Below are positions 60,876 to 64,000 of a stretch of 64,000 nt of DNA, piece by piece. Position numbers and translations under genes: made by a program. Numbering within the stretch: position 1 is the first letter of the stretch; the number at the start of each line of letters is the position of its first letter. The notes below the pieces were generated by a model that saw only the letters and a program-made list of their open reading frames with translations, was not told the DNA's origin and did not search any database. Source of the DNA: BM003 sp963783695 (GTDB taxonomy: Bacteria; Pseudomonadota; Gammaproteobacteria; Steroidobacterales; BM003); assembly GCA_963783695.1 (NCBI GenBank), contig CAWAOM010000003.1, forward strand, positions 124,001 to 188,000, in the 5' to 3' direction.

Positions 60876-62554
60876 ACCGGCTTGTCGGTCACCGCGCCTT
60901 CGGAGGCGGAGCCGACCAGGCGCGCATACTTTGCGAGCAGGCCACGCTCTGCATAGGGCGGCGGAGCCGACCACTTTTCGCGCCGGCGCGTCAGCTCGGC
61001 GTCAGATACGGCAAGTGTGATACTCCTCTTCACCGCGTCGATGCGAATCTCGTCGCCATCCTCTATAAGCGCTATGGGTCCTCCGGCCGCGGCCTCGGGT
61101 GCGACATGGCCGACGACGAAGCCATGGCTGCCTCCCGAGAAACGCCCGTCGGTAATCAGCGCAACGCTGTCGCCGAGTCCGCGGCCAATGATCGCGCCGG
61201 TCGGCGAGAGCATCTCACGCATCCCCGGACCGCCGCGCGGACCTTCATAGCGAATCACCACGACATCGCCAGCCTCCACCTTGCCATCGAGAATGCTTTG
61301 CAGGGCCTGTTCCTCGCCGTGAAAGACCTTTGCGTGCCCGGTAAACGAGAGGCCCTCCTTGCCGGTGATTTTTGCGACTGCGCCTTCCGGCGCGAGGTTG
61401 CCGCGCATCACGACCAGGTGGCTATCGTGCTTGATCGGCTCGGCGATGGGGCGAATGATGTCCTGGCCTTCCGGATACGGAGTGACGCCGGCCAGCGACT
61501 CCGCCAGAGTCTCGCCCGACACAGTAAGGCAGTCTCCGTGCAGCAACCCCGCATCGAGCAGGGTCTTCATCAGAGGCCGGATGCCGCCGATCGCGATCAA
61601 CGCGGACATCGAGTAGCGGCCGCTCGGACGCAGGTCGGCCAGCACCGGGACGCGCGCGCCGATACGATTGAAATCCTCGAGTTCGAGTTCGACCCCGGCG
61701 CTCGATGCGATGGCCAGCAGGTGGAGGACGGCATTGGTCGATCCACCCAGGGCAATTACCGTAGTGATTGCATTCTCGAAAGCGGCGCGGGTCAGGATAT
61801 CCGAGGGGCGGAGACCCTTGTCGATCAGACTCAGTACGGCCTGCCCGGCGCGAAAACAGTCATCGAGCTTGGTACCGGAAATCGCTTCCTGGGCCGAACT
61901 GTTTGGCAGGCTTAAACCGAGTGCTTCGATGGCGGAGGCCATCGTGTTGGCGGTGTACATGCCGGCGCACGAGCCGGGACCCGGTATCGCCGTGCGCTCG
62001 ACTTCCGCCAGTGCCTCATCGCTGATCGCTCCCTGGGCGTGCGCCCCGACCGCCTCGAAGACCGAAACGACGTCGCGTTCCTTCGCGCCGGGCTGAATCG
62101 TGCCGCCATAAACAAAGACCGCCGGCCGGTTGAGGCGGGCGATCGCCATCACGCAGCCGGGCATGTTCTTGTCGCAGCCGCCAATTGCGACCAGACCATC
62201 CATGCCTTCGGCGCCGACCACCGCTTCGATCGAATCCGCAATGACCTCGCGCGAAACCAGTGAATAGCGCATGCCCGGCGATCCCATCGAGATGCCGTCG
62301 GACACCGTGATGGTGTTGAAAACGATGCTCTTGCCGCCCGCCGCGTTGGCGCCCTCGGCCGCACGCCCGGCGAGTTTGTCGATGTGCATATTGCAGGGCG
62401 TGACCATGCTCCAGGTCGAGGCGATGGCGATTTGCGGTTTGGCAAAATCGGTATCGTTGAAACCGACCGCCCGCAGCATGGCGCGGCTCGGCGCCCGTTC
62501 CGGGCCGTCAACGACGATGCTGGAAAATGGCCGTTTGTCATTGTCTTTGTTCAT
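60872..62554 (-). CDS. ilvD: Dihydroxy-acid dehydratase
   Basis: A 560-residue enzyme of isoleucine/valine biosynthesis that dehydrates 2,3-dihydroxy acids to 2-oxoacids. The Fe-S ligands are seen in STWSMVTPCNMHIDKLA, GGCDKNMPGC and GPGSCAGMYTANTM; three Cys in this pattern fit the [2Fe-2S] type of enzyme. The length agrees with bacterial IlvD of this group. It is divergent from ilvC, the enzyme two steps apart in the same pathway. An antisense frame of over 400 codons across it is a shadow. Confidence 0.97.
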   Translation of the reverse strand: MNKDNDKRPFSSIVVDGPERAPSRAMLRAVGFNDTDFAKPQIAIASTWSMVTPCNMHIDKLAGRAAEGANAAGGKSIVFNTITVSDGISMGSPGMRYSLVSREVIADSIEAVVGAEGMDGLVAIGGCDKNMPGCVMAIARLNRPAVFVYGGTIQPGAKERDVVSVFEAVGAHAQGAISDEALAEVERTAIPGPGSCAGMYTANTMASAIEALGLSLPNSSAQEAISGTKLDDCFRAGQAVLSLIDKGLRPSDILTRAAFENAITTVIALGGSTNAVLHLLAIASSAGVELELEDFNRIGARVPVLADLRPSGRYSMSALIAIGGIRPLMKTLLDAGLLHGDCLTVSGETLAESLAGVTPYPEGQDIIRPIAEPIKHDSHLVVMRGNLAPEGAVAKITGKEGLSFTGHAKVFHGEEQALQSILDGKVEAGDVVVIRYEGPRGGPGMREMLSPTGAIIGRGLGDSVALITDGRFSGGSHGFVVGHVAPEAAAGGPIALIEDGDEIRIDAVKRSITLAVSDAELTRRREKWSAPPPYAERGLLAKYARLVGSASEGAVTDKPV

Positions 62555-62688
62555 CTGGGATTGTTATCCGGCGGTTCCTGCCGGTCGCGGCCGGCGTGGA
62601 GAAAACGGGTTCTGGTGTGTCACCAGGGCTAGTCGTGGAGCGGGGTTGGCATGGCCAGAGCCGCGCGAGACAGCGGTTTTTGCCGCTG

Positions 62689-62717
62689 TTGACATCCGTG
62701 TGCAGTTGCAACAATAT
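62689..62717 (+). promoter_or_regulatory. Candidate ilvC promoter
   Basis: TTGACA (62689-62694) and CAATAT (62712-62717) are separated by 17 bases. The -10 matches at three of six positions. Initiation about seven bases after it would fall at 62724-62726, right at the leader ATG, so the leader mRNA may be leaderless. Confidence 0.5.
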
Positions 62718-62725
62718 CGGGCGGC

Positions 62726-62839
62726 ATGTCGATTGCCAATAGGAAATACGCGTTTCCGACGCATCGTGTGGCCGGGTTCGCGTGGACGCCCGCCGACACG
62801 CTTGGCCTCTCCCTCATTCTCCTTGGCACCGCGGGGTGA
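62726..62839 (+). CDS. Putative ilvC leader peptide
   Basis: A 37-codon open frame beginning at ATG 62726 and ending TGA 62837-62839. Codons 26-33 read Leu-Gly-Leu-Ser-Leu-Ile-Leu-Leu, that is six branched-chain codons in eight, just before the stop. This is the arrangement of amino-acid attenuator leader peptides of the ilv/leu type. There is no ribosome site, consistent with a leaderless start; an in-frame GTG at 62768 is an alternative. The sequence is too short to prove translation. Confidence 0.6.
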   Translation: MSIANRKYAFPTHRVAGFAWTPADTLGLSLILLGTAG

Positions 62840-62909
62840 AGGAATTGGGCTTGTAGCTGAATACGATCTCCAGAACCCCGCACCGACGCCAGGTCGCTGC
62901 GGGGTTTTT
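62831..62909 (+). terminator. Attenuator: competing antiterminator and terminator hairpins before ilvC
   Basis: AACCCCGC (62874-62881) and GCGGGGTT (62899-62906) form an 8-bp stem, loop 17 bases, followed by TTTTT overlapping the stem end: a good terminator 58 bases before ilvC. The first arm can instead pair with GCGGGGT (62831-62837), which spans the leader stop codon. A ribosome at the stop would mask that arm and allow termination; one stalled at the early Leu codons would leave it free and antiterminate. Confidence 0.72.
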
Positions 62910-62966
62910 CGTTAAGGGACACAACGCATTCATATTTGGATCCAACTGATTACACAGGAGTCGCTC

Positions 62967-63989
62967 ATGAACCTCTACACCGAAAAGGATGTCGATCCGC
63001 AGGCGCTCAAGGGTGCTCGAATCGCCGTGCTGGGCTATGGCAGCCAGGGACGCGCTCACGCGCTCAATCTTGCCGATAGCGGTTTCGACGTAGTCGTGGG
63101 AGTCCGCGAGGGCGGCAAGGGCTGCATCAAAGCGACTGCCGACGGTTTGCAATGCGCCGAGCCGGCCGAGGCGGTCAAGGGTGCGGATCTGGTGGCCATG
63201 CTGGTTCCGGATATGGCGCAGCCGGAGGTGTTTTCCGCCGTTGTTGGCAACATGCGCGCGGATGCCGCGCTGCTGTTTGCCCACGGCTTCAACGTCCACT
63301 ATGGGCAGATTGCACCGCCGCAGGGGATGGATGTCATCCTGGTGGCGCCAAAAGGTCCGGGCGACCTGGTGCGGCGCCAGTACGAACAGGGCCGCGGCGT
63401 GCCCTGCCTGATGGCGGTGGCGCAGGACGCCAGCGGCAATGCCGCGGCCAAGGCTCTTGGCTACGCTCACGGCATCGGCGGTACTCGCGGCGGGGTGATG
63501 GAAACGACTTTCAAGGAAGAGACCGAAACAGATCTGTTCGGTGAGCAGGCGGTGTTGTGCGGCGGCGCTACCGAGCTCGTCGTCAGAGGCTTCGAAACTC
63601 TGGTCAATGCCGGTTATCAGCCCGAGGTCGCCTATTTCGAATGCATGCACGAGCTCAAGCTGATCGTGGACCTCCTGCACGAGGGCGGGATCCGGAAGAT
63701 GCATGAGTTCATCAGTGAGACCGCAACCTATGGTGATCTGACCCGGGGCAAGCGGGTCGTTGACGAGTCGGCTGCCGAGCGCATGCGTGAGGTGTTGCAG
63801 GACATCCAGGACGGGACGTTTGCGCGGCAGTGGATCGAGGAAAATGCACAGGGACTGCCCGAGTACAAGAAAATGCTGCAGGCCGATTTCGACCATCAGA
63901 TCGAGACGGTGGGTGAGCGTCTGCGTTCGCGCATGTCGTGGCTGAATGAGGACAGCGACAAGGGCAAGAAATCGTCCGAGGCCGCCTGA
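62967..63989 (+). CDS. ilvC: Ketol-acid reductoisomerase (class I)
   Basis: A 340-residue enzyme that converts acetolactate or acetohydroxybutyrate to the dihydroxy acids used by IlvD, with NADPH. The nucleotide-binding motif is GYGSQGRAHALNL, HGFNVHYGQI follows, and the metal-binding acidic residues are seen in ETDLFGEQAVLCGG and YFECMHELKLIVDLLHEGG. The length is that of the short class I enzyme. AGGAG lies six bases before the ATG. The upstream attenuator suggests control by branched-chain amino-acid supply. The gene ends 11 bases before the window edge; any operon partners lie beyond. Confidence 0.97.
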   Translation: MNLYTEKDVDPQALKGARIAVLGYGSQGRAHALNLADSGFDVVVGVREGGKGCIKATADGLQCAEPAEAVKGADLVAMLVPDMAQPEVFSAVVGNMRADAALLFAHGFNVHYGQIAPPQGMDVILVAPKGPGDLVRRQYEQGRGVPCLMAVAQDASGNAAAKALGYAHGIGGTRGGVMETTFKEETETDLFGEQAVLCGGATELVVRGFETLVNAGYQPEVAYFECMHELKLIVDLLHEGGIRKMHEFISETATYGDLTRGKRVVDESAAERMREVLQDIQDGTFARQWIEENAQGLPEYKKMLQADFDHQIETVGERLRSRMSWLNEDSDKGKKSSEAA

Positions 63990-64000
63990 AGGCAGCCTGG

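Noticed and set aside
60647..61915. Open frame of 422 codons, plus strand
   Set aside because: Antisense to ilvD and overlapping the hydrolase end in another frame; composition not protein-like.
62814..63896. Open frame of 360 codons, minus strand
   Set aside because: Antisense to ilvC, which matches its family along the full length.
1..64000. CRISPR arrays, tRNA/rRNA genes, transposases, integrases
   Set aside because: Looked for repeat-spacer arrays, tRNA T-loop signatures, rRNA-like stretches and recombinase motifs on both strands; none was found by eye. A tRNAscan-SE/Infernal run would be decisive.

Overview
The window is a GC-rich (roughly 60-63 %), gene-dense stretch of chromosome from a Gram-negative bacterium. 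Many products carry Sec or lipoprotein signals, and there is a TonB-dependent receptor, a MacAB-type exporter, a Fur-box promoter and TtcA, ZntB and IlvC/IlvD of gammaproteobacterial type. The best inference is an aerobic, free-living gammaproteobacterium, possibly marine and of the Woeseia / Steroidobacter kind. This rests on gene content alone. No rRNA, tRNA, CRISPR array, insertion sequence, phage or plasmid gene was recognised.

Layout. 0-10 kb: the N-terminus of a TonB-dependent receptor; a Sel1-repeat prolyl-4-hydroxylase-like protein coupled to a lipoprotein; a histone-H1/AlgP-like basic protein with a clear terminator; a secreted phosphoesterase fused to a kinase-like domain; a YugP-type membrane protease; a DUF192 protein; and a TPR-methyltransferase. 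9.5-24.5 kb: an AraC-Ada DNA-repair regulator, an M14 and an M28 peptidase, a secreted dienelactone hydrolase, an adaptor/ATPase/two-permease ABC exporter operon, a TolB/TPR/DUF3471 membrane protein and a TPR-sulfotransferase. 24.5-34.7 kb: small lipoprotein and deacylase genes; a three-gene 2-oxoacid oxidoreductase operon (FAD/Fe-S electron module, fused gamma-alpha subunit, TPP beta subunit); a tandem pair of thioredoxin-like secreted proteins; a phosphatase-like protein; and a Fur-controlled two-gene operon of unknown small proteins.

34.8-54.5 kb is a long run of short, mostly minus-strand enzyme genes: GNAT acetyltransferases, VOC/glyoxalase proteins, ABM, cupin, GST, GFA, MAPEG, ICMT-like methyltransferase, DUF1801, DUF4242 and DUF3144. 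Among them are agmatinase, an amidohydrolase, an amidase, the zinc transporter ZntB, a CsaA-like tRNA-binding protein and signal peptidase I. It reads as accessory or detoxification content and includes at least one decayed gene.

54.5-64 kb: the tRNA thiolase TtcA, an unknown protein, an NTF2-like lipoprotein and a degenerate endonuclease/exonuclease/phosphatase protein. Then come a BigR/SqrR-type persulfide-sensing ArsR regulator beside a 3-mercaptopyruvate sulfurtransferase, an alpha/beta hydrolase, ilvD, and the divergent ilvC. The ilvC leader has the parts of a classical amino-acid attenuator: a promoter, a 37-codon leader ORF with six Leu/Ile codons in a run of eight, and competing antiterminator and terminator hairpins.

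The observations most worth checking are the ilvC attenuator, the phosphoesterase-kinase fusion, the Fur-controlled small-protein operon, and the persulfide regulator with its candidate operator.
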